Assembly: GCA_963775235.1 (NCBI GenBank)
Contig: CAVZHY010000004.1
Location: 124,001-188,000, forward strand
Direction: 5' to 3'
DNA length: 64,000 nucleotides
From: JBBDMC01 sp963775235
Lineage (GTDB): Bacteria; Pseudomonadota; Alphaproteobacteria; Rhizobiales; Kaistiaceae
Positions 42,735 to 51,194 of this stretch are shown here, in pieces; the first letter of the stretch is position 1; each line of letters begins with the position of its first letter. The position numbers were made by a program, and so were the translations under genes. The notes beneath the pieces were generated by a model that ran no database searches, was not told the DNA's origin, and saw nothing but the letters and a program-made list of their open reading frames with translations.

Positions 42735-42748
42735 CCAAAACGTTTTGG
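42735..42748. promoter_or_regulatory. LacI-type operator (perfect 14-bp palindrome)
   Basis: CCAAAACGTTTTGG is a perfect palindrome with the central CG step typical of LacI/PurR-family operators. It lies 9 bases upstream of the chosen regulator start, between the AGE-family gene and the regulator gene. I did not find a second full copy upstream of the binding-protein gene. Confidence 0.75.
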
Positions 42749-42867
42749 AAGATTGTGATCTAAACGTCTGCGAGTCAAGCGCAGTCGTGCTGGCTACAAG
42801 GTCCCAGCCATCAACATGGCTGGCGCCGGCGATCCCGCCTCGTGGCTTACGGGCATCGCGCCCCAGG

Positions 42868-44106
42868 TCATATGCCGACGGTCGCAATCCCGTGCGTAAT
42901 CGACCCCGAAGTCGGCAGCAGCGGAATCAAGCACGACTGCAGCGCGTGGTAGAGGTCAGGCTTTCCTTCGAAGAAGGCAGGTGCCGGGGCTACCGGATCC
43001 GCGACCTCGGAAAACCACCCGCCGTGATCACGGTCGATCAGATGATTGTCGATGAAATCCCATACGCGCCGATACCATGCTTCGTAATCGGCACGGCCAT
43101 TGATGGTGTTCAAAAAGGCGGCTGCTCCAACGCCCTCTGCCTGAGGCCAGAACAAGCGGCGACGAACAAGCGGTGCGCCCTGCCAATCGACGGTGTAGTA
43201 GAAGCCTCCTCGCTCGTAGTCCCAGCCGTCTGCTACCGCCCGCGCAAACAAACCCTCGGCAGCATCAACCGCCCACGCAAGACGACGCCCTCCGGTTTCC
43301 CAGAGCTGCAGTAAAAGACGCGTCCATTCGAGCCCGTGGCCTGGTGTGGTGCCTGCCGGATGGAAGACCTCCTCGCCGGCGTAGTTGCTATCGACTTGCC
43401 AGTGATCATCGAAATGCTCCGGCACCCGCCACGCCAGCGCGCTGGCGTGGCGGCGAATGATGAGCGAGGCGATGCTCTCAGCCATCCTGAGCCATGATTT
43501 GTCGCCGGTCGCTTCGAACGCCGCCATGCAGGCTTCTGTGAGATGCATGTTGGCATTCTGGCCACGATAACGGTCGACAGGCATCCAATCACGGTTGAAC
43601 TCTTCAACAGCAGCGCCCGCCGACTTGTCCCAGAACCGTGTGAGCAGGATTTCGCTTACGTCCCCAAACAGGCGATCGGCGTCGGGATGACCGACGACCT
43701 TGGCCGAGGACGCGGCGAGAAGAACAAAAGCGTGGCCATACGCTTTTTTGCGGTCGTCGCCGGGACCAGCTTTGCCAACTGACCACAGGTAGCCACCGTG
43801 GGTGCTATCGCGGTGGCCATTCCACAGGAAGTCCATGCCATGATCGATGAAGCGTTCCGCGCCCGGTCGTCCCGCCAAGCGAGCGATGGCGAAGCAGTGA
43901 ACCATACGCGCCGTGGCGGGCAACAGCCGCGGGGGCGCTTGGCCGCTGTCAGCGTCACGTAAAATCGGTTGTCCGACATTGTCCAAAGAGAAGAAACCCC
44001 CTGCAGGATCAATGCTATGAGGCTCGAAGAAGCTGAGCAGGCGGTTGGCCTGGTCGACTAACCACATCCGGTGATAGGGAAGTGCTGTCCATCTCTTCGC
44101 GGTCAT
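42868..44106 (-). CDS. AGE-family aldose-ketose isomerase/epimerase (mannose isomerase-like)
   Basis: A 412-residue (alpha/alpha)6-barrel enzyme of the N-acylglucosamine 2-epimerase family. Landmarks are DPAGGFFSLDNVGQP, LPATARMVHCFAIARLAG, GGYLWSVGKAGPGDDRKKAY, GQNANMHLTEACMAAFEATG (catalytic-region His), HPAGTTPGHGLEWTRLLLQL (His of HGxEW) and GKPDLYHALQSCLIPL. The pattern is closest to YihS/mannose isomerases, which interconvert mannose and fructose. It stands upstream of the LacI-type gene and would process the sugar released by the GH63-like hydrolase. Confidence 0.92.
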   Translation of the reverse strand: MTAKRWTALPYHRMWLVDQANRLLSFFEPHSIDPAGGFFSLDNVGQPILRDADSGQAPPRLLPATARMVHCFAIARLAGRPGAERFIDHGMDFLWNGHRDSTHGGYLWSVGKAGPGDDRKKAYGHAFVLLAASSAKVVGHPDADRLFGDVSEILLTRFWDKSAGAAVEEFNRDWMPVDRYRGQNANMHLTEACMAAFEATGDKSWLRMAESIASLIIRRHASALAWRVPEHFDDHWQVDSNYAGEEVFHPAGTTPGHGLEWTRLLLQLWETGGRRLAWAVDAAEGLFARAVADGWDYERGGFYYTVDWQGAPLVRRRLFWPQAEGVGAAAFLNTINGRADYEAWYRRVWDFIDNHLIDRDHGGWFSEVADPVAPAPAFFEGKPDLYHALQSCLIPLLPTSGSITHGIATVGI

Positions 44107-44270
44107 GATCCGTCTCGATGCGCCGCCGATCCGGGCTTACCGTATTCTAGTATCGTCGCGCGCCCCGACCCTCAATCTCAACCAGCGTTCAACGATGGAC
44201 CATGGTTGCCAGTTGCAACGCCGGAAGACCAATGTGAAAACTTGCAAACCAAAACGGCGCGGCGGGGGGA

Positions 44271-45443
44271 ATGCCAATGCCACAGCCCGCGATGCCTTCG
44301 CTGGCCCGTCAGCGGAGACCGGTGATCGTCCGGCCGGTTGCAAGTCCTGCCGATCGCCGTCGCTTTATCCGCTTGCCGTGGAGGGTCAACGCCCGAGACC
44401 CCCTGTGGGTGCCGCCGCTGCTGCGCGACGTTCGCGCCGTGCTCGCCCCGACACACCCCTTTTACCGTCACGCCGAGGTGCAATGTTTTCTGGCATGGCG
44501 AGGCTCAGAGGCGGTAGGGCGAGTGGCTTCGATCGTCAACCGCAACCACATCAAATTCTACAAGGAGCCGGCAGGCTTCTTCGGTCTTTTCGAATGCGAT
44601 CCTGATCCCGAAGCGGCGCGCCTTTTGCTGGACGCGGCCGCGGACTTCGCACGGCAGCGAAGTCTCGAGATATTGCGCGGCCCTTTCAATCTTTCGACCA
44701 ACGAGGAACTGGCTTCGCCGGGTATATTGATCTCTGGCTTCCACCGACCGCCGAGCGTGCTGATGTCTCACAATCCGCAGTACTACGCGGAACTCATCGA
44801 ATCTGCCGGGTTTGTGAAGGCGAAGGACACGTTCGCGTACTGGATTGCGGACGCAAGGCAGTTGTCCGAGCGTCTGACGCTTGGCCTCGAGAAACTGGAG
44901 CCGCGGCACGATGTTCGAATACGGTCGGTTGAGATGCGACGGCTGGATGAGGAGCTTGCTCTCATTCAGGAAATCTACAACGAAGCCTGGAGTCGGAATT
45001 GGGGCTTCGTACCCATGACGGCAGAAGAAGTCAGCCACCTTTCCGAACAGTTGAAGCCGATTGTCGAGCCGAAACTGTGCGTCATTGCCGAGGTCGATGG
45101 GGCTCCTGTGGGGTTCGGCTTGGCGATCCCGAATTTCAATCAGGCCCTGAACCATATTAACGGCCGGCTGTTCCCGTTCGGACTTCTCAAGCTGCTTTGG
45201 TATCGGCGCTACATCGACGAGGCGCGCATGTTCGCGTTGGGCGTGAAGAGCGCGTATCGGCACCGAGGGCTCGATGCGATGATTATCATGCGCGTATTCA
45301 CGGAAGCCACGCGCATGGGCATCCGACAAGGCGAATGCTCGGCCATTCTGGAGGATAATTGGGCCATGAGGCGTGGTGTCGAGCGCCTCGGAGCGGTGGC
45401 GGACAAGACCTACCGCATCTACCAGAAGAGCATCACTCGCTGA
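44271..45443 (+). CDS. GNAT-like N-acetyltransferase fold protein, function unknown
   Basis: A 390-residue conserved protein. The N-terminal region (VIVRPVASPADRRRFIRLPW, DPLWVPPLLRDVRAVL, HAEVQCFLAWRGSEAVGRVA) and the C-terminal part (CVIAEVDGAPVGFGLAIPNF, ALGVKSAYRHRGLDAMIIM, ILEDNWAMRRGVERLGAV) each carry GNAT-like strands with an RHRGLD element resembling the acetyl-CoA pyrophosphate loop. The family is widespread in proteobacteria but no substrate is known to me. Three in-frame ATGs (44271, 44277, 44292) compete; a GGGGGGA stretch just before favours 44271 or 44277. Confidence 0.8.
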   Translation: MPMPQPAMPSLARQRRPVIVRPVASPADRRRFIRLPWRVNARDPLWVPPLLRDVRAVLAPTHPFYRHAEVQCFLAWRGSEAVGRVASIVNRNHIKFYKEPAGFFGLFECDPDPEAARLLLDAAADFARQRSLEILRGPFNLSTNEELASPGILISGFHRPPSVLMSHNPQYYAELIESAGFVKAKDTFAYWIADARQLSERLTLGLEKLEPRHDVRIRSVEMRRLDEELALIQEIYNEAWSRNWGFVPMTAEEVSHLSEQLKPIVEPKLCVIAEVDGAPVGFGLAIPNFNQALNHINGRLFPFGLLKLLWYRRYIDEARMFALGVKSAYRHRGLDAMIIMRVFTEATRMGIRQGECSAILEDNWAMRRGVERLGAVADKTYRIYQKSITR

Positions 45444-45519
45444 TAGCGGAGCGCAAACCATGAGATCGGCGCCGATTTCGATCTCCGTGCTTTCAGGCTT
45501 GACGCGCATTTGGACAAGA

Positions 45520-45537
45520 AACCCGTTTTCGCGGGTT
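45520..45537. terminator. Short stem-loop between convergent genes
   Basis: AACCCG and CGGGTT pair around TTTTCG between the GNAT-like stop (45443) and the isomerase stop (45553). A bidirectional terminator is plausible although the stem is only 6 bp. Confidence 0.45.
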
Positions 45538-45552
45538 CTCGGTCGATTGTTC

Positions 45553-46341
45553 TCACCCGGATAGCGATGCGCCGAGCGCTTTGACCCAGCCAAGGCCCGC
45601 CTCGGTCGAGCCTCGCGGCCTGTATTCGCAACCGACCCAGCCGTCGTAGCCGAGGGCGTCCAGCTCGGCGAAGATGGCAGGATACGAAATCTCACCCTCA
45701 TCGGGTTCCGCGCGACTTGGTACCGCCGCGATCTGCACGTGGCCGATAACCTTATGGTTCCGTCGCAGTCTGGCGATGACCTGACCCTCCGTTCGGGCCA
45801 CGTGGTAGACGTCAAACATCAGCCGAATGGACTCCGATCCGATCTCTTCGATCAGCGACACCGCGTCACCGACGGTCGAATAGAAATAGTCCGGCGCGTC
45901 GTTCGGGTTGATAGGCTCAAGAAGGAGCGTGACCCCCTCCTTCGCGACCTTCTTCACGGCATGCTTCAGGTTCTCGCGGAACACCTCGCGCGCCACGTCC
46001 TGGTCCTGCGCCGGCACCTTGCCGGCCATGGCATGGATGGCCGTCGCCCCGGACGCCCGGCAAAACGCCAGCGACTGGTCAATGGCCGCCTGGAATTCGG
46101 CTTCGCGGCCGGCAAGGGCGCCAAGCCCGAAGTCTCCTCTGTCGGCATTTCCGACGACGGTGTTTACCCCGAGAAGCTTCAGCCCATGGCGCCGGCAGGC
46201 AGCTCGCACCGCCTCGGCCGGCGTCTCATACGGCCAGTGCAACTCGATCGCCCGGAAGCCGGCTTCGGCGGCTCGATCGATCCTTTCAAGCAGCGGAAGC
46301 CCGGGCCAAAGAAAGCCCAGGTTGGCCGAGAAGCGTGGCAT
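45553..46341 (-). CDS. Hydroxypyruvate isomerase-like TIM barrel (Hyi/OtnI family)
   Basis: A 262-residue TIM-barrel isomerase. MPRFSANLGFLWPGLPLLER is the family N-terminus, followed by GFRAIELHWPYETPAEAV, LLGVNTVVGNADRGDFGL, VTLLLEPINPNDAPDYF (metal-ligand Glu), IRLMFDVYHVARTEGQVI (Asp and His) and DGWVGCEYRPRGSTEAGL (Glu). Members interconvert hydroxypyruvate and tartronate semialdehyde, or 2-oxo-tetronates. ATG 46341 fits the family; 36 upstream codons do not. Glycerate released from a glycosylglycerate would connect this enzyme to the preceding locus, but that link is inference. Confidence 0.92.
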   Translation of the reverse strand: MPRFSANLGFLWPGLPLLERIDRAAEAGFRAIELHWPYETPAEAVRAACRRHGLKLLGVNTVVGNADRGDFGLGALAGREAEFQAAIDQSLAFCRASGATAIHAMAGKVPAQDQDVAREVFRENLKHAVKKVAKEGVTLLLEPINPNDAPDYFYSTVGDAVSLIEEIGSESIRLMFDVYHVARTEGQVIARLRRNHKVIGHVQIAAVPSRAEPDEGEISYPAIFAELDALGYDGWVGCEYRPRGSTEAGLGWVKALGASLSG

Positions 46342-46476
46342 CACCACCACTTCGGCATGAAGAACCACCCAAAAGGCCAACTTCCGCCCGGATGTGCCGG
46401 CGGACATCTCACACGCACCGCATCTCGCAGAACCTTTGGTGCCGGTCAATGGTGCGAGTTGCCCGCCCGGCAGTTG

Positions 46477-46629
46477 TCAGTTTGCGAGGACTTTCTCCGG
46501 CGTCCGCACGGGCTCCTGCGGCACGGGCCTCGTCGGCGTTCGCACCGGCGTCGCCGGGACGGCAACCGGATTAGGCACCAACTCTGGTATGTCGATGGGC
46601 TGAGAGCCGGGTTGGTGTGCGCGAATCAT
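46477..46629 (-). CDS. 50-residue proline-rich small protein, coupled to the upstream unknown gene
   Basis: ATG 46629 overlaps the stop of the 342-residue gene (ATGA) and encodes 50 residues, 12 of them proline: HQPGSQPIDIPELVPNP, then PATPVRTPTRP, then EPVRTPEKVLAN. PVRTP occurs twice. There is no signal peptide, no membrane segment and no cysteine. I do not recognise a family. The translational coupling argues that it is expressed and works with the larger protein, perhaps as a disordered adaptor or a modified peptide. Confidence 0.55.
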   Translation of the reverse strand: MIRAHQPGSQPIDIPELVPNPVAVPATPVRTPTRPVPQEPVRTPEKVLAN

Positions 46630-47654
46630 GTCCGATCTCCTTGCTCGAACACCTGGGACTGTTCGACCAGCGCCGCCCGGTACGTCCGCAGCATGGACTG
46701 CACTTCCTCCAAAATGCCGCCGGACGGTCTCGCCGGTATCTCGCGCCAGGTCTGTTTCCAAAAGCGTCCTTTCTCGCGGATGCGAACGGCCTCTTCGAAG
46801 GCGTAAGCGACAAGTTCCTGCAGTGCCGCAAGGAACTGATCGTCATCCTCGCTCGTCGGGTCGGCCGTCCGGACCCAGGGTGCGTCGACCAGCCCGCCAA
46901 GCAGATGCCGGTCCAACAGCGTTTTCATGTCGCGTACGAACTGTTCGCCGAGCTCTTTCCAATAGCCGTTGTGCTCGAGATGCATCATCAGCGTGGCCAG
47001 CAGGTTGATGTTCTCGATATCCAAACGGCTGCTGCTGCCGGCGAGAAGGTCGCTGCGGCCGTTGTCGATTGGAAGATGCGGCTGGACGAGCCGCTCCCCC
47101 GGCGACCCATGCCACCACTCAAAGTCTCGGTCGAAGTCGCCTTCGGCATCGTAAAGCACCAGGCGCGTGCCCCGTGGATGATAATAGTGGTGTGAAAACG
47201 TCGTCTTGAGGTCTTCCAGGCTGTAGCGCCGAAGGGTGTCGGAGCCGAGGTAGAACGCGATGCCGAGCATGGCGGCGCAGTGCGCGGAGAGCCTGCCCGG
47301 AGAGCACACCTGGATCTGAATCTGCGGGTTGCCAAACAGCTTGGCGCCCGTGAATTGCCCGATGCATTCGAGCAGAAGGATCGCCGCTCTTGCGCTGCCA
47401 ACCGGCGGCAGGACCAGACACATGGTAGCCTGCGCCTGCCTGTAAATGTTGATGTCGAGGATTTGTTGGGGGCCGCCGAGCCCCTTCACCAGATCAACGA
47501 ATTGCCTGGCGTCACCGCGACAGTGAATCTTCAGGCCGACGGACAGCAGGCCATGCTCGACCCGACGGCGTCTGAGTGACAGGGCATCAACCTTTGCAGG
47601 AGCGCGAGAGTGCAGAAGAGCCAGAAGGTCTTCCAGGCTGTAACGATACGTCAC
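46626..47654 (-). CDS. Conserved-looking protein of unknown function (342 aa)
   Basis: Well-composed coding sequence without a domain I can name. It starts YRYSLEDLLALLHSRAPAKV and continues with GLGGPQQILDINIYRQAQAT, then TFSHHYYHPRGTRLVLYDAE, FEWWHGSPGERLVQPHLPID and DIENINLLATLMMHLEHNGY. A long C-terminal helical part has LLDRHLLGGLVDAPWVRTAD and GGILEEVQSMLRTYRAALVE. No signal peptide is present and only a moderately hydrophobic stretch, so it is probably cytoplasmic. GTG 47654 was chosen after GGTGAAGGGG; TTG 47693 is the alternative. It overlaps the following 50-residue gene by ATGA. Confidence 0.6.
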   Translation of the reverse strand: MTYRYSLEDLLALLHSRAPAKVDALSLRRRRVEHGLLSVGLKIHCRGDARQFVDLVKGLGGPQQILDINIYRQAQATMCLVLPPVGSARAAILLLECIGQFTGAKLFGNPQIQIQVCSPGRLSAHCAAMLGIAFYLGSDTLRRYSLEDLKTTFSHHYYHPRGTRLVLYDAEGDFDRDFEWWHGSPGERLVQPHLPIDNGRSDLLAGSSSRLDIENINLLATLMMHLEHNGYWKELGEQFVRDMKTLLDRHLLGGLVDAPWVRTADPTSEDDDQFLAALQELVAYAFEEAVRIREKGRFWKQTWREIPARPSGGILEEVQSMLRTYRAALVEQSQVFEQGDRT

Positions 47655-48003
47655 CCGACCAACCCCTTCACCGCCCCGATCGTCCCTACGCAAGACGACA
47701 TTGTCGACCCGGGCCTGATGACCCCGGTTTTTAGCCGGGGATACTGCTGATCCTAGGTCTCAGGGATGCTGAGTTTCGGACCACCATTTGAATGCCGCAC
47801 GGTCCCGGATAGTTCCATGCAACTTGGGCCGGTATGGGGCAACGCAAACGATTGATTTGGCCGCCGCCGGGGGACGCTCCGGCCGGCAGCGAAAGCGACA
47901 GTCTGACGCGTGACGGAACATGCGTGCGCCCAAGGCGTTGCTCCAGAGGATGTGATCCCAAGGTGCTTTCGCCCGGTCAGTTCCCTTGCTTTTGAGGCCT
48001 CTT
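47655..48003. other. Divergent intergenic region with a stem-loop
   Basis: About 350 bases between the unknown gene pair (minus) and the quinoprotein operon (plus). It contains CCCCGG-TTTTTAG-CCGGGG at 47722-47740, a 6-bp perfect stem. Promoters for both units should lie here, but I cannot identify sigma-70 boxes with confidence. No gene is apparent. Confidence 0.5.
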
Positions 48004-48396
48004 ATGGCACGCAGCGCGCATACGCGTCTTCAAGCCGGTATCTCGCTTCTTTCCGCTGCCGCGGTTCTGGGCGTCGCCATATCGATCTTCAACTTCTTCT
48101 GGCCCGGCAACGGCATTCATGGCTCATACGGCGCGGGCCTGGTCATCGGATCGACGGTCCTGATGACCATCTCTTCTATTCTCATCGCATTCGATCTCGT
48201 CGCCTGGCGGTGGCTCCGCGTAGTCCTGATGATACTGGTGCTGCTCGACATCCTCGGGACTGCGTTCGCGGCTATCCTGCTGGAAAGCTGGGTGCTTTTC
48301 GCCTTCATGGTGATCGCCTTGGCGGGCTGGGTTTGGCACCTGTTCGGCGACGGGCACGTTGCTGCCGTCGAGATGTCACCGGAGGCGGCAGAATGA
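48004..48396 (+). CDS. Small membrane protein, likely membrane-anchor subunit of the quinoprotein dehydrogenase
   Basis: A 130-residue protein with four hydrophobic helices: AGISLLSAAAVLGVAISIFN, GAGLVIGSTVLMTISSILIA, WLRVVLMILVLLDILGTAFA and LESWVLFAFMVIALAGWVWH. This matches the N-terminal membrane domain that is normally fused to membrane-bound PQQ glucose/quinate dehydrogenases. Its stop overlaps the start of the dehydrogenase gene (ATGA). ATG 48004 follows TGAGG at 6-nt spacing. It probably holds the catalytic subunit at the membrane and may take part in quinone reduction. Confidence 0.75.
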   Translation: MARSAHTRLQAGISLLSAAAVLGVAISIFNFFWPGNGIHGSYGAGLVIGSTVLMTISSILIAFDLVAWRWLRVVLMILVLLDILGTAFAAILLESWVLFAFMVIALAGWVWHLFGDGHVAAVEMSPEAAE

Positions 48397-50396
48397 CTCT
48401 GCACCCGACTCTCGCTGCTGCCGTCGTCCTTACGGCCTCGCTTTTGGGCCCCGCTGCCCTCGCGCAGGACCCCGCGGTTCCACCGCCCGCCCCCACAAGT
48501 GCGCCGCCTTCGCCCGCTGTCGGGGCGTCGTCGCAATACCAATATCCGGTGCCTGCACAGACGTCGGCGAAGGACCAGACCTGGTACACGTTCAACGCCG
48601 ATCTGAGGGCACAGAAATATTCGACCTCAGAGCAAATCACGCCGGACAACGTCGGCAAGCTGGGCGTGGCATGGCAGCTGCATACCGGAGACGTTTCGGA
48701 CGGCTCGGGCAAGAAACCGCCGTCCGTGTGGTCGGCAACGCCTTTGTTCGTCAACGATACGCTGTACGTGAGCACGCCCTTCTACCGCATCTTCGCGGTC
48801 GATCCCGGTACCGGCGAGGTCAAATGGAAGTTCGATCCGCATGCCGTGCTCAAGGCGGAGACGCAGCCGGATCTGAAAACACGCGGCGTCTCTTATTGGG
48901 CGGCGCCGAACCCGGTGGCCGGCCAGCCATGCGAGAAGATTGTCTACATCGGTACCATGGATGCCAAGCTTTACGCGGTCGATGCCGATACAGGGAAGGC
49001 GTGCACGTCCTTCGGCAAGGACGGGATGCTGGACGTGAACCAATGGAACCCGCGAAAAGACGATTGGCCGCTGTCGCTCCTGCAGCCGCCGACCGTATAC
49101 AAGAACATGCTGTTCATCGGCTGGGCCGGGAAGGACTGGGCCGAGCAGGTGGCCCCGCCCGGCAACGTGTTTGCCGTGGATGCGCAAACCGGGGCACTCA
49201 AGTGGACATTCAACGTGCTTCCACCCGACGTGGCCAAGCAGAGCGGCACCGCCAACGTATGGGCGTCGATGTCGGTGGACCCGACAAACAACCTGCTGTT
49301 CCTGCCGGTCAGTTCCCCAAGTCCCAACTTTTACGGCGGCAACCGCCTCGAGAAGGTGCCGCTGGCGACCACCGTGACTGCTCTCGATCCCGATACCGGG
49401 AAAGTGGTTTGGAGCCGTCAGCTCGTCCATCATGACATCTGGGACTACGACACCAATTCGGCGCCTGTGCTCGTCGACATCAAGAAGGACGGCAACACGA
49501 TTCCGGCACTCGTTCAGTCGACGAAACAAGGGTACATATTCGTGCTCAATCGGCTGACGGGCGATCCGATCTACCCGATCGATGAGGTCCCGGTGCCGAA
49601 GAGCAACGTCGTCGGCGAGCAGGCGGCGGCTACCCAGCCCGAGGAAAAGACGCCTGAGCCCACGGTTCCCGATCAATGGCCGGGCGTGTTCGGCTTGGGC
49701 AATCTGGTCAGCGGAGGCAGTTGCGCCAGCGAGGCAAAATCGTTGCGGTATGATGGCCGCTTCACGCCCCCGAGCCTGCAAGGGACGCTGACCTACCCTG
49801 CTACCGCAGGTGGCATCGAATGGGGCGGCGGCGCGGTCGATCCAACTACCGACACCTACGTCGTCAACAGTTCCAGCGTCGTGCAGATATACAAACTGAT
49901 CCCCCGCAAGGAGTACGACGCGAAAACCAAAAATGGGACGCCGAGCGGATATTCCGCGCAGAAGGGCTCACCCTACGGCTTTTACCTGCACAATTTCACC
50001 AACTGGCTAGGGATGCCGTGCTGGAACCCGCCGTATGGGACGCTATCGGCGTACAATCTGGACACGGGCAAGCTTCTGTGGCGGGAACCGTTCGGCAGGG
50101 TGCAGAAGTACGGCTTTTACATGCCGGCAGCGTGGGGTTCGCCGACGATCGGCAGCCCGGTGGTGACGAAAAGCGGCCTGATCTTTCTCGGCGGCTCGAT
50201 GGACTCGATGGTGCGGGCCGTCGACCTGAAGACGGGGAAGGAACTGTGGAAGTCGCTGGTCGACGCGCCCGCCGTCGCCATGCCGGCGGTCTATACCTTC
50301 AAGGGCCGCGAGTACGTGGTGTTTGCCGCCGGCGGCAACACCATTCTCTCTCCGAAAGTCAGCGACCAGCTGGTTGCCTTTGCTCTGCCGCAATAG
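48393..50396 (+). CDS. PQQ-dependent dehydrogenase, membrane glucose/quinate-dehydrogenase type (catalytic subunit)
   Basis: A 667-residue periplasmic quinoprotein. A signal peptide (HPTLAAAVVLTASLLGPAALA) is followed by a proline-rich linker and an eight-bladed propeller. Tryptophan-docking motifs are TGEVKWKFDPHAV, TGALKWTFNV, DTGKVVWSRQLVHHDIWDYD, DTGKLLWREPFG and KTGKELWKSL. The GGIEWGGGAVDP and IGSPVVTKSGLIFLGGSMD segments are typical of the family. It oxidises a sugar or polyol in the periplasm with PQQ. No haem c motif CxxCH is present, so electrons should pass to ubiquinone, in line with the small membrane partner. PQQ synthesis genes are not in this window. Confidence 0.93.
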   Translation: MTLHPTLAAAVVLTASLLGPAALAQDPAVPPPAPTSAPPSPAVGASSQYQYPVPAQTSAKDQTWYTFNADLRAQKYSTSEQITPDNVGKLGVAWQLHTGDVSDGSGKKPPSVWSATPLFVNDTLYVSTPFYRIFAVDPGTGEVKWKFDPHAVLKAETQPDLKTRGVSYWAAPNPVAGQPCEKIVYIGTMDAKLYAVDADTGKACTSFGKDGMLDVNQWNPRKDDWPLSLLQPPTVYKNMLFIGWAGKDWAEQVAPPGNVFAVDAQTGALKWTFNVLPPDVAKQSGTANVWASMSVDPTNNLLFLPVSSPSPNFYGGNRLEKVPLATTVTALDPDTGKVVWSRQLVHHDIWDYDTNSAPVLVDIKKDGNTIPALVQSTKQGYIFVLNRLTGDPIYPIDEVPVPKSNVVGEQAAATQPEEKTPEPTVPDQWPGVFGLGNLVSGGSCASEAKSLRYDGRFTPPSLQGTLTYPATAGGIEWGGGAVDPTTDTYVVNSSSVVQIYKLIPRKEYDAKTKNGTPSGYSAQKGSPYGFYLHNFTNWLGMPCWNPPYGTLSAYNLDTGKLLWREPFGRVQKYGFYMPAAWGSPTIGSPVVTKSGLIFLGGSMDSMVRAVDLKTGKELWKSLVDAPAVAMPAVYTFKGREYVVFAAGGNTILSPKVSDQLVAFALPQ

Positions 50397-50536
50397 TCGC
50401 CGCGCGCCAGCCAACAACGTGAGGCATGAGGCCGCCCGATCCGAACGAGGGTGGAAATCGGGTTTGCGACTTCAGCGACCGCCCGTGATCTGAAACTCAC
50501 TCACGTTGGCCGGTGGAACCGTAGCGGCGGTTTGGT

Positions 50537-50558
50537 TATGGTTTGCGGGCAAACTGCA
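50537..50558. promoter_or_regulatory. MarR-type operator, copy 1 (TATGGTTT-N6-AAACTGCA)
   Basis: A 22-base imperfect palindrome 13 bases before the MarR start at 50572. It shares arm length and 6-base spacing with a second site at 51195-51216, in front of the TRAP transporter genes. The 13-mer GGTTATRGTTTGC occurs at both places. Confidence 0.6.
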
Positions 50559-50571
50559 GAGCCCGGCGATC

Positions 50572-51123
50572 ATGCCAATCCGGCAAGTGCCGATTAAAGG
50601 AAACCGCCCGCTGACCAGGCAAACCTCCAGGGCCGCCGAACGACGGCCGGTCGTTGCTGACGATGACGACAACCGGACCTCGGAGCCCAACGGTGAGGTG
50701 CGACTGGGGGATCTCGACGATCTCATCGGCTTTAATTTGCGGCTTGCCCAGCACGCCTCGTTTCGCGCGTTCGCCCGCCGGGTCGGTCTCAGCGATCTCA
50801 AACCTGGCCGCTTCGCCGCCATGATGGTCATCCGCAATAATCCGGGCATCACCCAAAGCCAGCTCGGCCGCGCCATTGCCCGCGACAAGTCCTCCGTGAC
50901 ACCGCTCGTACGCGAGCTCAACCGTGACGGACTGGTTAAGCGGCTGCCCTCCACAACCGATCGTCGTAGCGTCGCGCTCAGCCTCACCCGGGATGGCGAA
51001 AAGATGCTGCGCCGATTGTTGGGACATGCCGTTGAGCACGATCGAGACCTCGACGCTGTCGTGGGGCCTCAGAAGCGCGAGCTTATTCGCCTGCTGAAGA
51101 AGATCGTTGACGCTCTGGCTTGA
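50572..51123 (+). CDS. MarR-family transcriptional regulator
   Basis: A 183-residue winged-helix regulator. The relevant part is FRAFARRVGLSDLKPGRFAA, IRNNPGITQSQLGRAIARDK, SSVTPLVRELNRDGLVKRLP, then STTDRRSVALSLTRDGEKML (wing), with a C-terminal dimer helix RELIRLLKKIVDALA. The first 45 residues are polar and poorly conserved-looking. ATG 50572 was chosen; a longer form from 50506 would include the operator. Because similar 22-base motifs precede this gene and the TRAP operon, it probably controls uptake of a carboxylate or aromatic acid. Confidence 0.92.
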   Translation: MPIRQVPIKGNRPLTRQTSRAAERRPVVADDDDNRTSEPNGEVRLGDLDDLIGFNLRLAQHASFRAFARRVGLSDLKPGRFAAMMVIRNNPGITQSQLGRAIARDKSSVTPLVRELNRDGLVKRLPSTTDRRSVALSLTRDGEKMLRRLLGHAVEHDRDLDAVVGPQKRELIRLLKKIVDALA

Positions 51124-51194
51124 ACCGTGACGGCGTCTCCGCGCCGCCCTGCGGCTCGCAATCAACGCGATTGGCGGTTGACTCCACAGGGGGT

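Noticed and set aside
44250..44258. CCAAAACG upstream of the GNAT-like gene as a second LacI operator
   Set aside because: Only half of the palindrome is present and the other half does not match.
50405..50510. Long inverted repeat around CCAACAACGTGAG and CTCACGTTGGCC
   Set aside because: The arms are imperfect and about 75 bases apart; too weak for a supported structure.
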